Part shown: in pieces, positions 16,919 through 26,456 of the stretch
Layout of the letters: every line of letters starts with the position of its first letter
Numbering within the stretch: position 1 is the stretch's first letter
NCBI GenBank assembly: GCA_913060815.1
Contig: CAJXSZ010000002.1
Coordinates: 62,001-126,000, forward strand
DNA length: 64,000 nucleotides
Source: an uncultured Sulfitobacter sp.
GTDB lineage: Bacteria > Pseudomonadota > Alphaproteobacteria > Rhodobacterales > Rhodobacteraceae
Direction: 5' to 3'
The notes under the pieces: model-generated
Seen by the model: the letters and a program-made list of their open reading frames with translations, nothing else
Databases searched by the model: none
Told to the model about the DNA's origin: nothing
Translations under genes and position numbers: made by a program

Positions 16919-18225
16919 AAGACCTGACCCCCGCCCGCGACAGCCTTGATCCCATCGAGATCGCGAGCCGTGACGAGATCAGCGCGCTCCAACTCGAGCG
17001 GCTGAAATGGTCTTTGCGCCATGCCTATGACAATGTGGCCTTCTACAAAAAGAGTTTTGATGCGGCAGGGGTACATCCTGACGATCTGAACGATCTAAGC
17101 GATCTGGCCAAATTCCCGTTCACCGTCAAAACCGATCTGCGCGATAATTATCCGTTCGGCATGTTCGCGGTGCCTCAGGATCAGGTGAAGCGGATACACG
17201 CTTCCTCTGGCACGACGGGGCAGCCGACCGTGGTTGGCTATACCGAAAATGACCTCAAGAACTGGGGCAATGTGGTTGCACGCTCCCTGCGCGCGGCGGG
17301 TATGCGTGCGGGCGATATGCTGCACAATGCCTATGGCTATGGCCTCTTCACAGGCGGTCTTGGCATCCATTTAGGCGCGGATGCGCTGGGGCTGAGCACG
17401 GTGCCGATTTCAGGCGGGATGACACCGCGTCAAGTCAGGTTGATCGAGGACTTCAAGCCGAAGGGCATCACTGTGACGCCGTCCTATGCGCTGTCAGTGC
17501 TGGACGAATTTAACGCGCAGGGCCTTGATCCCCGCGACAGTTCGCTTGAGGTCGGAATCTTCGGAGCGGAGCCATGGACGAACGCGATGCGGTTGGAGAT
17601 CGAGCAAGCTTTCGACATGCACGCCGTCGATATCTACGGGCTGTCCGAAGTCATCGGGCCGGGCGTTTCGATGGAATGCGTAGAAAGTAAAGACGGGCTG
17701 CACATCTGGGAGGATCACTTCTATCCAGAGATCATCAACCCCGAAACAGGAGAGGTAGTGGCGGAGGGCGAGATGGGCGAGCTGGTGTTTACCTCGCTGA
17801 CCAAAGAAGCCTTCCCCATCATCCGCTACCGCACCCGCGACCTGACCCGCCTGCTGGCAGGGACGGCGCGCAGCATGCGGCGGATGGAGAAGGTGACAGG
17901 GCGTAGCGACGATATGATCATCCTGCGCGGCGTAAACGTCTTTCCCACCCAGATCGAAGAGCTGTTGATGGATCAAAGCGCGCTGGCACCCCATTTCCAG
18001 ATCGAGCTGTCGCGCCCTGATCGCATGGATCAGATGCGCATACTGACCGAAGTATCAAACAGCGGCATTGATGCCAGCGCTCGCGATCACGCCACGGCCC
18101 AGCTGGCTGCGGCCATCAAACAATCTGTGGGCATAAGTGCCAAGGTCGAGGTCGGCGATGTAGGTGCCGTCCCCCGCTCCGAGGGGAAGGCCGTACGCAT
18201 CATCGACATGCGGCCAAAGGCTTAG
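16915..18225 (+). CDS. paaK: Phenylacetate-CoA ligase
   Basis: Activates phenylacetate with ATP and CoA to phenylacetyl-CoA, the first step of aerobic phenylacetate breakdown. The 436-residue protein has the AMP-binding signature ASSGTTGQPTVVGYT near residue 100, IYGLSEVIGPG near 240, and the C-terminal hinge region with RSDDMIILRGVNVFP near 330. Length matches PaaK. It overlaps paaI upstream by 4 bases and the convergent I78 lipoprotein gene by 4 bases, leaving no space for a terminator. Confidence 0.96.
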   Translation: MKDLTPARDSLDPIEIASRDEISALQLERLKWSLRHAYDNVAFYKKSFDAAGVHPDDLNDLSDLAKFPFTVKTDLRDNYPFGMFAVPQDQVKRIHASSGTTGQPTVVGYTENDLKNWGNVVARSLRAAGMRAGDMLHNAYGYGLFTGGLGIHLGADALGLSTVPISGGMTPRQVRLIEDFKPKGITVTPSYALSVLDEFNAQGLDPRDSSLEVGIFGAEPWTNAMRLEIEQAFDMHAVDIYGLSEVIGPGVSMECVESKDGLHIWEDHFYPEIINPETGEVVAEGEMGELVFTSLTKEAFPIIRYRTRDLTRLLAGTARSMRRMEKVTGRSDDMIILRGVNVFPTQIEELLMDQSALAPHFQIELSRPDRMDQMRILTEVSNSGIDASARDHATAQLAAAIKQSVGISAKVEVGDVGAVPRSEGKAVRIIDMRPKA

Positions 18226-18515
18226 CCGCAGGTTATCGCAATTATGTTATCGGTGTCGTCCAACTGAACGTTGAGGCGCCCTGCAATGAAGTCGGTGGTG
18301 ACCGCATCCGTGGGGCCGACAAGGCGCTTTGGTTCTGGCAAGGTTAGCGAAGATGCCGCCTCCTGCCCGATCAGGTTCTGATACGCTGCCGCATTACAGG
18401 TGTCAGGCGCATTTGCCGAAGGCGTCGCCCCTGTCTGTGTCGAAAGGCCCGTACCCCCGCAGCCTGCCAGCACCAAACCTGCCCCGCAAAGAGCTGTTAG
18501 AATCGAATTTCTCAT
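18222..18515 (-). CDS. Peptidase inhibitor I78-family lipoprotein
   Basis: A 97-residue protein with a lipobox (VLAGC, Cys near residue 19), so it is probably anchored in the envelope. The mature part has DTCNAAAYQNLIGQ, a conserved RLVGPTDAVTTDF segment and ends in RLNVQLDD, NIIAITCG. These match the I78 (potato-inhibitor-like) family, in which the two Cys can form a disulfide; the role here could be inhibition of a serine protease. Its start overlaps the TetR stop by 4 bases, so the two are one operon, an unusual pairing. Confidence 0.82.
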   Translation of the reverse strand: MRNSILTALCGAGLVLAGCGGTGLSTQTGATPSANAPDTCNAAAYQNLIGQEAASSLTLPEPKRLVGPTDAVTTDFIAGRLNVQLDDTDNIIAITCG

Positions 18516-19129
18516 ACGCCATACCTCGCTAAAAACGTCTCAACCGCGTTGTCGACCACATGATCAATTTCTTCCGCGCTGACTTCTTTGATAACGCCAA
18601 ACATCAGTTGCGGCCACAGCTTTGCTTTGCACAGCTCGCCAAACTGGTCTGCAGCCATCAAGTGATCCTCTATCTTAAGCTCTCCGCGCGCGCAGGCGTC
18701 TTCAAAATAGGCCGCAATCTCGCCACGCATCTTGCCAGGCCCTGAATCGTAGAAACGGCGGCCCAACTCCGGGAATCGCGCGGACTCGGCGACGCTTATG
18801 CGAAAAATCTGTTGGCCAAAATTGCTGGACGCGAACTGCAGGAAATGACGGCCCGTTTGCCCCAAGACATCACGGGGCGCTGCTGTGCGGTCAATTACAT
18901 CCAGTGCGCCACCAGCTTGGCGCTGACATTCGATATCAGCTACTTCCAAGAACAACATCCGCTTGTCAGGGAAGTATTTATAAAGCGTTGCTTTGGACAC
19001 GGCAGACACGCGGGCGATTTCATCGACACTCGCCCCTTCGAAACCATCCGCCATAAAGACGATACGCGCGCCTTCGAGCACCTGATCATACTTGCGGCCC
19101 TTGCGGATATTTTTCGGGCTGACGTTCAT
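18512..19129 (-). CDS. TetR/AcrR family transcriptional regulator
   Basis: A 205-residue one-component regulator. The N-terminal helix-turn-helix is clear: YDQVLEGARIVFMADGF, then ASVDEIARVSAVSKATLYKYFPDKRMLF. The C-terminal ligand domain (about 75-205) is divergent, so the ligand is unknown. A near-palindrome lies 26-49 bases before the start and is a plausible self-operator. The next gene divergent to it is an AEC carrier, a likely target. The I78 lipoprotein gene overlaps its 3' end. Confidence 0.9.
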   Translation of the reverse strand: MNVSPKNIRKGRKYDQVLEGARIVFMADGFEGASVDEIARVSAVSKATLYKYFPDKRMLFLEVADIECQRQAGGALDVIDRTAAPRDVLGQTGRHFLQFASSNFGQQIFRISVAESARFPELGRRFYDSGPGKMRGEIAAYFEDACARGELKIEDHLMAADQFGELCKAKLWPQLMFGVIKEVSAEEIDHVVDNAVETFLARYGV

Positions 19130-19154
19130 TGATACTCCGCTTCTGTCTCGTCAA

Positions 19155-19178
19155 AACTATAAACCGTTTCGTTTAGTT
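19155..19178. promoter_or_regulatory. Candidate TetR operator
   Basis: Imperfect palindrome AACTATAAAC-cgtttc-GTTTAGTT, in the 132-base gap between the divergent TetR and AEC genes. The arms and AT-rich core look like operators of this regulator class. Position suits control of both genes. Confidence 0.45.
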
Positions 19179-19261
19179 CCAAGCGGATTCTTCCAACCCC
19201 ACACTCTCAAGACCGGGGCCAACATCTTGCATCGGTGCAGCACAGGGACTAACCGTCCTGT

Positions 19262-20191
19262 ATGCTGGCAATTTTCCTCAAGACACTTCCATTTTTTGCC
19301 CTGATCGGGCTGGGCTACTGGGCGGGCCGCACACGGTTTTTCACAGCCGAGGCCACAGCATATCTAACCAAGTTTGTCTTTTACTTCGCGTTGTCAGCCA
19401 TGCTGTTCAACTTTTCCGCAAACCTGTCTCTTGCCGAGGTTTGGGACACGCGCCTTGTCGTGGCCTATTTGTGGGGGACATTATTTGTCTACGGGATTGC
19501 AACGCTGGTTTGCTATTTCCGTGGCCTCAACATTGAGGTCAGCGCAATCGAGGCGCAATGTGCCGTGATCGGGAATGTCGGCTTTTTGGGCGTGCCGATG
19601 CTCACGCTGCTGCTGGGACCCGAGGCAATTGGCCCTGTCATGATGGCACTGGCCGTTGATCTGATTGTGTTCTCGTCACTGATTACGATCCTGATAACAG
19701 GCTCGCGCGATGGGCGGATGAGCCTTGCCATTTTGCGTACCGTTGGTCTTGGCCTCGTTAAAAACCCGATGATCGTTGCGATTACACTGGGGCTGCTTTG
19801 GTCGGGTCTGAAAATCCCGATCCCTGTCCCGATGAACGAATTTCTAGCGCTGCTCGGCGCTGCCGCGACACCCGGTGCGCTGTTCGCAATTGGCGCGTCG
19901 CTGGCTTCAAAATCGGCCGAGCGGCTGAGCGTTGCGGGATGGCTGAGCTTTTGCAAACTGGTGCTGCATCCTCTGTTCGTGGCGTTTGCCTGTTTCGTTC
20001 TATTCAAGGTAGAGCCGTATCAGGCGATGGTGGTTATCTCTGCTGCGGCGCTGCCCGTAGCAGGCAACGTCTATATCCTTGCGCAGCACTATGGCACCTC
20101 TCCGCAACGTGTTTCGGCGGCGATCCTCGTCTCTACTGCGCTCAGCATCGTCAGCGTGAGCGTCTGGATCGCGTGGCTGACCAGCAGCTAA
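19262..20191 (+). CDS. AEC family transporter (auxin-efflux-carrier type)
   Basis: A 309-residue membrane protein with about 10 hydrophobic segments. The N-terminal LPFFALIGLGYWAGRTRF and the central segment EAQCAVIGNVGFLGVPM match the AEC fold. Bacterial members carry malonate, malate or similar acids in a few tested cases; the substrate here is unknown. It is divergent from a TetR gene with a candidate operator between, which suggests substrate-induced expression. No ribosome site is obvious upstream. Confidence 0.88.
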   Translation: MLAIFLKTLPFFALIGLGYWAGRTRFFTAEATAYLTKFVFYFALSAMLFNFSANLSLAEVWDTRLVVAYLWGTLFVYGIATLVCYFRGLNIEVSAIEAQCAVIGNVGFLGVPMLTLLLGPEAIGPVMMALAVDLIVFSSLITILITGSRDGRMSLAILRTVGLGLVKNPMIVAITLGLLWSGLKIPIPVPMNEFLALLGAAATPGALFAIGASLASKSAERLSVAGWLSFCKLVLHPLFVAFACFVLFKVEPYQAMVVISAAALPVAGNVYILAQHYGTSPQRVSAAILVSTALSIVSVSVWIAWLTSS

Positions 20192-20250
20192 GGGTTGCCC
20201 CGCAAGCTTAGCCTCGCTAGCCATAGAACAAACTTGCAACGGAGCCTTCA

Positions 20251-21084
20251 ATGGAAACCATTTCATCCAACGCCTGCTTCAACGGCGTGCAACATGTGAT
20301 CAAGCACACATCAACCAGTTGCGCCTGCGATATGACATTCGCGCTGTTCCTACCTGCAGAAGCGCAAGACGGCCCCGTACCTGTCCTGTGGTTTTTGTCG
20401 GGCCTGACCTGTACACACGAGAACGCAATGGTCAAAGCCGGCGCACAGGCATGGGCCGCGGATCAAGGTATCGCGCTCGTCTTCCCCGACACGTCGCCGC
20501 GCGGCGAAGATGTCGCCAACGACGAGGCCTATGATCTGGGGCAAGGCGCAGGGTTCTACGTGAATGCGACCCAAGACCCTTGGGCACCGCACTTCCAGAT
20601 GTGGTCATATATCTCAGATGAATTGCCTGCCCTGCTAGCCGAGAACTTTCCACTGGATATGGAACGACAGGCGATCACGGGTCACTCCATGGGTGGACAC
20701 GGCGCGCTGACGATTGCAATGACATACCCTGACCGCTTCGCTTCGGTCTCAGCCTTTGCGCCAATCGCGCACCCCACAGCAAGCGATTGGGGCCGCAAGC
20801 AGCTTACTGCATATCTGGGCGAGGACGAGACAACGTGGACCGCGCATGATGCGACCTTGCTGATGCAAGAGCGCGGGTTTGATGGCCCTGTTCTGATCGA
20901 CCAAGGCACAGATGACCAATTTCTGGACCTGCTACAACCCGAAGCGCTCAGCGCTGCGATGGCCAAACGCCGCCAGAACGGAACTTTCCGCATGCAGCCC
21001 GGCTATGATCACAGCTATTTCTTTATCGCGACCTTTATGGAGGATCACGTGACCTTCCATGCCGAAGCGCTTTGGTCCGCATGA
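20251..21084 (+). CDS. fghA: S-formylglutathione hydrolase
   Basis: Hydrolyses S-formylglutathione to formate and glutathione in formaldehyde detoxification. The 277-residue esterase-D-type protein has catalytic Ser146 in [10 protein letters not shown], an Asp in DQGTDDQF and a His in PGYDHSYFF. The Gly-Leu-Thr-Cys-Thr stretch near residue 50 ([11 protein letters not shown]) is the usual oxyanion-side motif. The partner glutathione-dependent formaldehyde dehydrogenase gene is not adjacent. It overlaps the following DUF188 gene by 4 bases. Confidence 0.95.
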   Translation: METISSNACFNGVQHVIKHTSTSCACDMTFALFLPAEAQDGPVPVLWFLSGLTCTHENAMVKAGAQAWAADQGIALVFPDTSPRGEDVANDEAYDLGQGAGFYVNATQDPWAPHFQMWSYISDELPALLAENFPLDMERQAITGHSMGGHGALTIAMTYPDRFASVSAFAPIAHPTASDWGRKQLTAYLGEDETTWTAHDATLLMQERGFDGPVLIDQGTDDQFLDLLQPEALSAAMAKRRQNGTFRMQPGYDHSYFFIATFMEDHVTFHAEALWSA

Positions 21085-21536
21085 CCGCTCTTTACATCGA
21101 CGCGGATGCTTGTCCTGTGAAGGAGGAGGCCGAGCGGGTGGCCACGCGTCACAAAATCAAGATGTACGTCGTGTCCAATGGTGGCTTACGCCCCTCGCAA
21201 AACCCTTTTGTAGAGACTGTTATCGTGCCTGATGGCCCTGATGTGGCCGATATGTGGATCGCGGATCGCTGCACGCGCGGCGATGTCGTGGTGACGGGGG
21301 ATATACCACTGGCTGCCAAATGTGTCGAAGCGGGTGCACGAGTGATCAAGCACAACGGCGAGGCACTCACGCAAGCGAACATTGGCAACGTGCTGGCTAC
21401 GCGCGACCTGATGACAGACCTGCGTGCTGCTGATCCCTTCCGCCAAGGCGGCGGGAAAGCCTTTACAAAAGCGGACCGCTCCCGCTTTTTGGAAGCGCTT
21501 GAGCGGGAAATCAGGGCAGCGGGCAAGCTCGTCTAA
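21081..21536 (+). CDS. YaiI/YqxD family (DUF188) protein
   Basis: A 151-residue protein of a widespread family with a PIN-like nuclease fold; no firm function is known. The N-terminal signature [17 protein letters not shown] and the central [16 protein letters not shown] are typical and hold the acidic residues expected for metal binding. It overlaps fghA by 4 bases. The ATG at 21081 is preferred because it begins the family motif. Confidence 0.9.
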   Translation: MTALYIDADACPVKEEAERVATRHKIKMYVVSNGGLRPSQNPFVETVIVPDGPDVADMWIADRCTRGDVVVTGDIPLAAKCVEAGARVIKHNGEALTQANIGNVLATRDLMTDLRAADPFRQGGGKAFTKADRSRFLEALEREIRAAGKLV

Positions 21537-21549
21537 CATTGAGGGTACC

Positions 21550-22170
21550 ATGACACCACAGGCCGTCGTTTTTGACATTGGGAATGTGCTGATCGAATGG
21601 CAGCCCGAGCGGTATTTTGACGGTATCATAGGGGAAGATCGCCGCCGCGCGATGTTTGCTGATGTAGACCTGCACGCCATGAATGACCGCGTTGACCGTG
21701 GCGAAAACTTTACCGATGTGATCCGACAAACCGCCGATGCCTATCCCCAATGGCAATCTGAAATCTGGCACTGGCACGACAACTGGCTTAATCTGGCCTC
21801 CCCCGTGATCGCGCATTCAGTTCGGCTAATGGAAGCTCTGCAAAGCAAAGGCGGGCCTGTCTTCTCGCTGACGAATTTCGGGATCGAGACCTATGCTCTG
21901 GCTGCGACCAAATACTTCTTTTTGCGCGGGTTTGACCGTGATTTTATTTCGGGTCATATGGGCGTGATCAAGCCTGATCCGCAGATTTACAAAATGCTCG
22001 AATCCGGGTCGGGCCTGTCAGGCAAAGCGCTCTTGTTCACCGATGACCGCGCCGAGAACATCGCCGCAGCAAAAGCGCGAAACTGGCGAACGCATTTGTT
22101 CGAAGGGCCGCAAGGCTGGGCGGACAGATTGGTCGCAGAAGGGCTGCTCAGCACCGAGGAGGCACGATGA
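21550..22170 (+). CDS. HAD-superfamily hydrolase (YihX-like)
   Basis: A 206-residue phosphatase-like protein. Motif I is VVFDIGNVLIEW with the nucleophile Asp, motif II is SLTNF, and the late motif is FTDDRAENIAAA with two acids. The FDIGNVL form places it near sugar-phosphate phosphatases such as YihX. The substrate is unknown. It is 13 bases after the DUF188 gene and overlaps the ornithine cyclodeaminase-like gene by 4 bases, so the chain from fghA to the alpha/beta hydrolase is probably a single operon. Confidence 0.88.
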   Translation: MTPQAVVFDIGNVLIEWQPERYFDGIIGEDRRRAMFADVDLHAMNDRVDRGENFTDVIRQTADAYPQWQSEIWHWHDNWLNLASPVIAHSVRLMEALQSKGGPVFSLTNFGIETYALAATKYFFLRGFDRDFISGHMGVIKPDPQIYKMLESGSGLSGKALLFTDDRAENIAAAKARNWRTHLFEGPQGWADRLVAEGLLSTEEAR

Positions 22171-23090
22171 CATCTATCCCCTTCATATCCTTCGAAGCGG
22201 GTGAGGCACTGCTCGACTGGGTCGCCCTGACGGATGCTTTTGCGCAAGGCCACATGCTCCCGAAAGCCGAGATTGGCGATACATTTCTTTACCGTGATCC
22301 CGATACGCTTTTGAGCCGCGCCGCGTGGATTGACGGGATGGGGATGGCCGTGAAATCCGCCACCATCTTCCCGCAAAATTCTGCGAAGGGCATGCCTAAT
22401 ATCAATGGCGGAGTGAGCCTTTACTCTGACACCGATGGCACGCTGGAAGCGATCATTGATTTCCATCTGGTGACGAAATGGAAAACGGCAGGCGATAGCC
22501 TGTTGGCCGCGCGCAGACTGGCGCGCAAGGATGCCAGCCACATCCTACTGGTCGGAGCGGGAACCGTGGCCCGCTCCCTGCACGCGGCCTATTCCAGCGT
22601 TTTTCCGCACGCGTCCTTCACTGTCTGGAGCCGAACGCAGTCGACCGCGCAAAGCATGGCGGACAGTATCCCGAGCATGAGCGCCGCGACTGATCTGGAG
22701 ACAGCAGTGGCTCAGGCCGACATCATCGCAACAGCCACAATGACGACCGAGCCGCTGATCAAAGGAGAATGGCTGCAACGGGGTCAGCACCTTGACCTCA
22801 TCGGTGCCTACCGTCCCGACATGCGAGAAGTCGACGATGCAGCCCTCCAGCGGGCGCGGGTGTTTGTCGACAGTTTTGACACAACCGTGGCCCATATCGG
22901 AGAGATCAAAACCCCGCTGGAGACTGGCGCCATCACACGTGCGCACATCATTGCGGACTTCTATGATCTGGATGCGTTCACTCGACGCTCGGATGAGGAA
23001 ATCACCATTTGCAAGAATGGCGGCGGGGCGCATCTGGATCTTATGACCAGCAGGTATATTCTGGATCAATGGCGCAGGGCGGCCTCTTGA
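22167..23090 (+). CDS. Ornithine cyclodeaminase/mu-crystallin family protein
   Basis: A 307-residue NAD(P)-dependent protein. The substrate-binding half shows KSATIFPQN and the G-V-S-L-Y-S stretch, and the dinucleotide motif is LLVGAGTVARSLHAAY near residue 130. The DLIGAYRPDMREVD segment holds the catalytic Asp of the family. Members interconvert ornithine and proline or reduce imines, so ornithine is only one possible substrate. It is co-transcribed with the HAD gene before it and the hydrolase gene after it, which overlaps by 22 bases. Confidence 0.88.
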   Translation: MTSIPFISFEAGEALLDWVALTDAFAQGHMLPKAEIGDTFLYRDPDTLLSRAAWIDGMGMAVKSATIFPQNSAKGMPNINGGVSLYSDTDGTLEAIIDFHLVTKWKTAGDSLLAARRLARKDASHILLVGAGTVARSLHAAYSSVFPHASFTVWSRTQSTAQSMADSIPSMSAATDLETAVAQADIIATATMTTEPLIKGEWLQRGQHLDLIGAYRPDMREVDDAALQRARVFVDSFDTTVAHIGEIKTPLETGAITRAHIIADFYDLDAFTRRSDEEITICKNGGGAHLDLMTSRYILDQWRRAAS

Positions 23091-24040
23091 TCGTAGTGTT
23101 TGTTGTTCTTGCGATCGGCTTAGCAATCGCTGCACCATTTCTCATCGAACACTACCGTCCAAAGATGAGCGATGGGCGGCGCGGCTCTGCTCCAGGGCAG
23201 TTCGCAGAGCTGAGCCAAGGGGTCACCCATTTTCACCTTCGCGGCCCGAGCGACGGTCCCTTGATTGTCTGCGTCCATGGCCTGACAACGCCCAGTTTTG
23301 TTTGGGAACCACTTGCCAAAGGGCTTGTGCGTCTGGGCTTTCGGGTTCTGGTCTATGACCTCTACGGGCGCGGCTATTCTGATCGTCCTGAAGGGCTGCA
23401 TGACAAAGCGTTCTTCAATACACAGCTGAACGATCTGCTTTCACGTATCGAAATCGAAGACCCGTTTCACTTGATCGGCTATTCTATGGGGGGCGCTATT
23501 GCGACTGGTTTCGCGGCCGCACATCCCGCCAAAGTTAGGCGACTGGTGCTGCTGGCCTCCGCTGGCGCTAAATTGCGACAGACACCCCTGCTCAAGATCA
23601 TCAGGGAGCGTGGTCTTTTGGGCAAGTGGCTTATGCTTGCGGCGTATCCCGCCCAACTGCGCCGTGGAATCCGAGCTGAGCGGGAGGCTATGACGGCCAG
23701 CCCCGAAATCACCCAAGGTCAGGAAGACCAGCTTGCTTTCCAAGGGTTCGTACCTGCCGTTCTTTCAAGCCTGCGCGGCATTATGAGCAGGCCGATGGAA
23801 GGCGAGCATATGGCGCTGCGCCAAGCAGAGCTACCCATCATTGCCATATGGGGCGCCGAAGATGATGTGATTCCAGCAAGCACCATGGGCAATTTCGCGT
23901 CATGGAACCGCGGCATCATCCATGAAGTCCTCGAAGATGCGGGGCACGGTTTGCCCTATACGCACACTGATCAAGTTCTTGCGCATATCACAGAGTTTCT
24001 GCCTGCGCCCGAAGCTGACGACTGGGGGCATGATCCCTAG
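23069..24040 (+). CDS. Alpha/beta hydrolase with N-terminal membrane anchor
   Basis: A 323-residue protein. Residues 5-25 are a single hydrophobic anchor. The hydrolase fold follows: the oxyanion loop VCVHGLTTP near residue 70, the nucleophile Ser in IGYSMGGAIATG near 138, an Asp in WGAEDDV and a His in DAGHGLPYTH. Substrate unknown. The ATG at 23069 overlaps the cyclodeaminase-like gene by 22 bases. The gene converges on the MFS gene with 7 bases between. Confidence 0.87.
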   Translation: MAQGGLLIVVFVVLAIGLAIAAPFLIEHYRPKMSDGRRGSAPGQFAELSQGVTHFHLRGPSDGPLIVCVHGLTTPSFVWEPLAKGLVRLGFRVLVYDLYGRGYSDRPEGLHDKAFFNTQLNDLLSRIEIEDPFHLIGYSMGGAIATGFAAAHPAKVRRLVLLASAGAKLRQTPLLKIIRERGLLGKWLMLAAYPAQLRRGIRAEREAMTASPEITQGQEDQLAFQGFVPAVLSSLRGIMSRPMEGEHMALRQAELPIIAIWGAEDDVIPASTMGNFASWNRGIIHEVLEDAGHGLPYTHTDQVLAHITEFLPAPEADDWGHDP

Positions 24041-24047
24041 CTCTTGT

Positions 24048-25283
24048 TCAAGCGGCGGCGAGGTGCACAGGTTTTTCGCGGATAGGAAGATGCACGATTG
24101 CGCTAAAAGCGCCAACAGCGACACCAATCCACCAGACGGTCGTATAGGTGCCAAAGGCATCATACATCCGCCCGCCAAGCCAGACGCCAACAAAGCTTCC
24201 CAACTGGTGGCTAAAGAAGATGATACCGTAGAGCGTACCCATATAGCGTAGTCCATAAATATGGGCGATCAGGCCGGAAGTCAGCGGCACCGTCGCCAGC
24301 CAGAGCGACCCCATCAAGACTGAGAATACAATCACACTCATCGGAGTGATCGGCATCAGAATGAACACGGCGGCAATGATCGTGCGTCCTGTATAGACCC
24401 CTGCAAGCAGGTACTTTTTGGAGTAACGCTTACCCGCCCAACCCGCCAGCAGCGTGCCACCCACATTCGCGGCACCGATCAACGAGATCGCGACAGCACC
24501 CAGCGCCGAAGTGGTCGTGATCCCCATGTTGTGGAGTGCACTGCCCGCCATGATCGGGCCGCACATCTCTGTTACAAACGCAGGGAAATGCGCTGTGATA
24601 AAGGCCAGTTGATAGCCGCAGGAGAAGAAGCCCAGAAAGATCAGCGTATAGCTGGGGTCTTTGAAGGCACGCAACAGAATGGTGCCCATCGCCTCTTCCA
24701 GCTCTGCGCGGTCTGCCTGCACGGGAGCGCGCATGAAGGGCAGCGTAAGGATCATCGACAGGATCGCCGCAGCAAAGACGCAGAACACCATCTGCCAGCT
24801 CATCATGCCAAGCAAATACTCGGCCACAGGCGCGCCGAATATCTGGCCTGCGCTGCCTGCAGCTGTGATGATGGCCAACGCCATAGAGCGGTTGTCATCT
24901 GACGCCGCACGCGCCACCACCGCCAAAATAACGCCAAACCCTGTTCCCGCGATGCCAAAGCCTACCAACCATGCGTATGTCTGGTGCCCGACGGGCGTGT
25001 CCGCTCCTGCTGACAGAACCAGTCCCAGCGCATAGATCACGGCACCCAAGATGATGGCTTTGCGATCTCCGATCTTTTCAGCCATGGCACCGAACAAAGG
25101 CTGACCAATGCCCCACGCCAGGTTCTGGATGGCAATTGCCAGTGAAAACTCAGCACGCAGCCAACCGAACTCTTCCGCGATAGGTATCTGGAAAACACCA
25201 AAGGATGCGCGGATCGCGAAACTCACCATGATGATAAGACAGCCGACGATCAGGACAGGCGTAAAAAGCGGTGATTTCTGCAT
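24048..25283 (-). CDS. MFS transporter
   Basis: A 411-residue carrier with about 12 membrane segments. The N-terminal half has GFGIAGTGFGVILAV and the loop PLFGAMAEKIGDRKAI; the C-terminal half has LAGWAGKRYSKKYL, both related to the MFS loop motif. The overall look, including SFAIRASFGVFQIPIAEEFGW, resembles the oxalate/formate or monocarboxylate antiporter branch. Substrate unknown. GGAG precedes the ATG at 25283. It is divergent from zapE. Confidence 0.87.
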   Translation of the reverse strand: MQKSPLFTPVLIVGCLIIMVSFAIRASFGVFQIPIAEEFGWLRAEFSLAIAIQNLAWGIGQPLFGAMAEKIGDRKAIILGAVIYALGLVLSAGADTPVGHQTYAWLVGFGIAGTGFGVILAVVARAASDDNRSMALAIITAAGSAGQIFGAPVAEYLLGMMSWQMVFCVFAAAILSMILTLPFMRAPVQADRAELEEAMGTILLRAFKDPSYTLIFLGFFSCGYQLAFITAHFPAFVTEMCGPIMAGSALHNMGITTTSALGAVAISLIGAANVGGTLLAGWAGKRYSKKYLLAGVYTGRTIIAAVFILMPITPMSVIVFSVLMGSLWLATVPLTSGLIAHIYGLRYMGTLYGIIFFSHQLGSFVGVWLGGRMYDAFGTYTTVWWIGVAVGAFSAIVHLPIREKPVHLAAA

Positions 25284-25394
25284 GGGTGGCTCCAATATCC
25301 CTGCATGCAATCTGCGCCCCGCATGCGCCTACGTCAATCAGCCGATTGTATCCACACACTTTCCAAGGATGTCGCGAGGCGCTAGGAAACTCAC

Positions 25395-26456
25395 ATGACA
25401 AGCATGCGCACCCAATACGACACGATGATCGCCGACGGCACACTGCGCCCTGACCCCGCGCAGGCCGCCTTGATGCCCGAGTTTGACCGCATCCTCGACG
25501 CCCTGTCAGCGCCTGTGAAAAAAGGGTTTTTCCGCAAAGCACCAGAGCCCCCAAAGGGTCTGTATCTTTGGGGCGGGGTCGGGCGCGGGAAATCCATGCT
25601 CATGGATATGTTCGTGAATAACCTTGGCGACATCCCCGCACGGCGGGTGCATTTCCATGCGTTCATGCAGGAGATTCATGCTGCGATGCACGAGGCACGT
25701 AAAACGGGTGTTGAGGACGCGATTGCTCCTGTCGCAAAGGCGGTGAGCAGTTCGGTTCGGCTTTTGGCGTTCGACGAAATGCAGATCACCGATATCACCG
25801 ATGCAATGATCGTTGGCCGCTTGTTCGAGGCATTGTTTGCGGATGGTGTTGTTGTGATCACCACCTCCAATCGCATTCCCGGCGACCTCTACAAACACGG
25901 GCTGAACCGTGATCTGTTTTTGCCGTTCATCGAGTTGATCAAACAGCAGATGGTCGTGCACGAATTAGCCAGCCCTACAGATTACAGACAGGACCGTTTG
26001 GCGGGCAGCCCTGTCTATTTCACCCCTATCAATGCCGAGAGCCGCGCACAGATGGACGCTGTCTGGCGTGATCTGTCGGGCGGTGAGGCAGGGCCGTTGA
26101 CCCTACATGTCAAAGGGCGGGATGTGACCCTACCGCTTTTTCGCAATGGCGTGGGACGCACGAAATTTCATGCTATCTGTGGGCAACCGCTCGGACCTGC
26201 CGATTTCTTGGCGGTCGCAGAAGCTGTGAAAGTCCTCATGCTCGATGACATTCCCGCTCTTGGGCGCAGCAATTTCAACGAGGCAAAGCGTTTTGTCACG
26301 CTGATAGATGCACTTTATGAAGCGCGGGTTCAGCTTATATGCTCAGCCGCAGCATCGCCCGAGATGTTATACCTTGAGGGCGAGGGAACATTCGAATTCG
26401 AGCGTACCGCCTCGCGCTTGCGCGAAATGCAAAGCGAGAGTTGGGCGCAGGCCTAG
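25395..26456 (+). CDS. zapE: Cell division protein ZapE (AFG1-type ATPase)
   Basis: AAA-type ATPase that acts on the FtsZ ring in gammaproteobacteria and is related to mitochondrial AFG1 (established). The 353-residue protein has the Walker A motif GGVGRGKSMLMD near residue 58, Walker B LLAFDEMQITD near 125 and the VITTSNRIP sensor. Length is normal. It is monocistronic and converges on a small membrane protein gene. Confidence 0.93.
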   Translation: MTSMRTQYDTMIADGTLRPDPAQAALMPEFDRILDALSAPVKKGFFRKAPEPPKGLYLWGGVGRGKSMLMDMFVNNLGDIPARRVHFHAFMQEIHAAMHEARKTGVEDAIAPVAKAVSSSVRLLAFDEMQITDITDAMIVGRLFEALFADGVVVITTSNRIPGDLYKHGLNRDLFLPFIELIKQQMVVHELASPTDYRQDRLAGSPVYFTPINAESRAQMDAVWRDLSGGEAGPLTLHVKGRDVTLPLFRNGVGRTKFHAICGQPLGPADFLAVAEAVKVLMLDDIPALGRSNFNEAKRFVTLIDALYEARVQLICSAAASPEMLYLEGEGTFEFERTASRLREMQSESWAQA

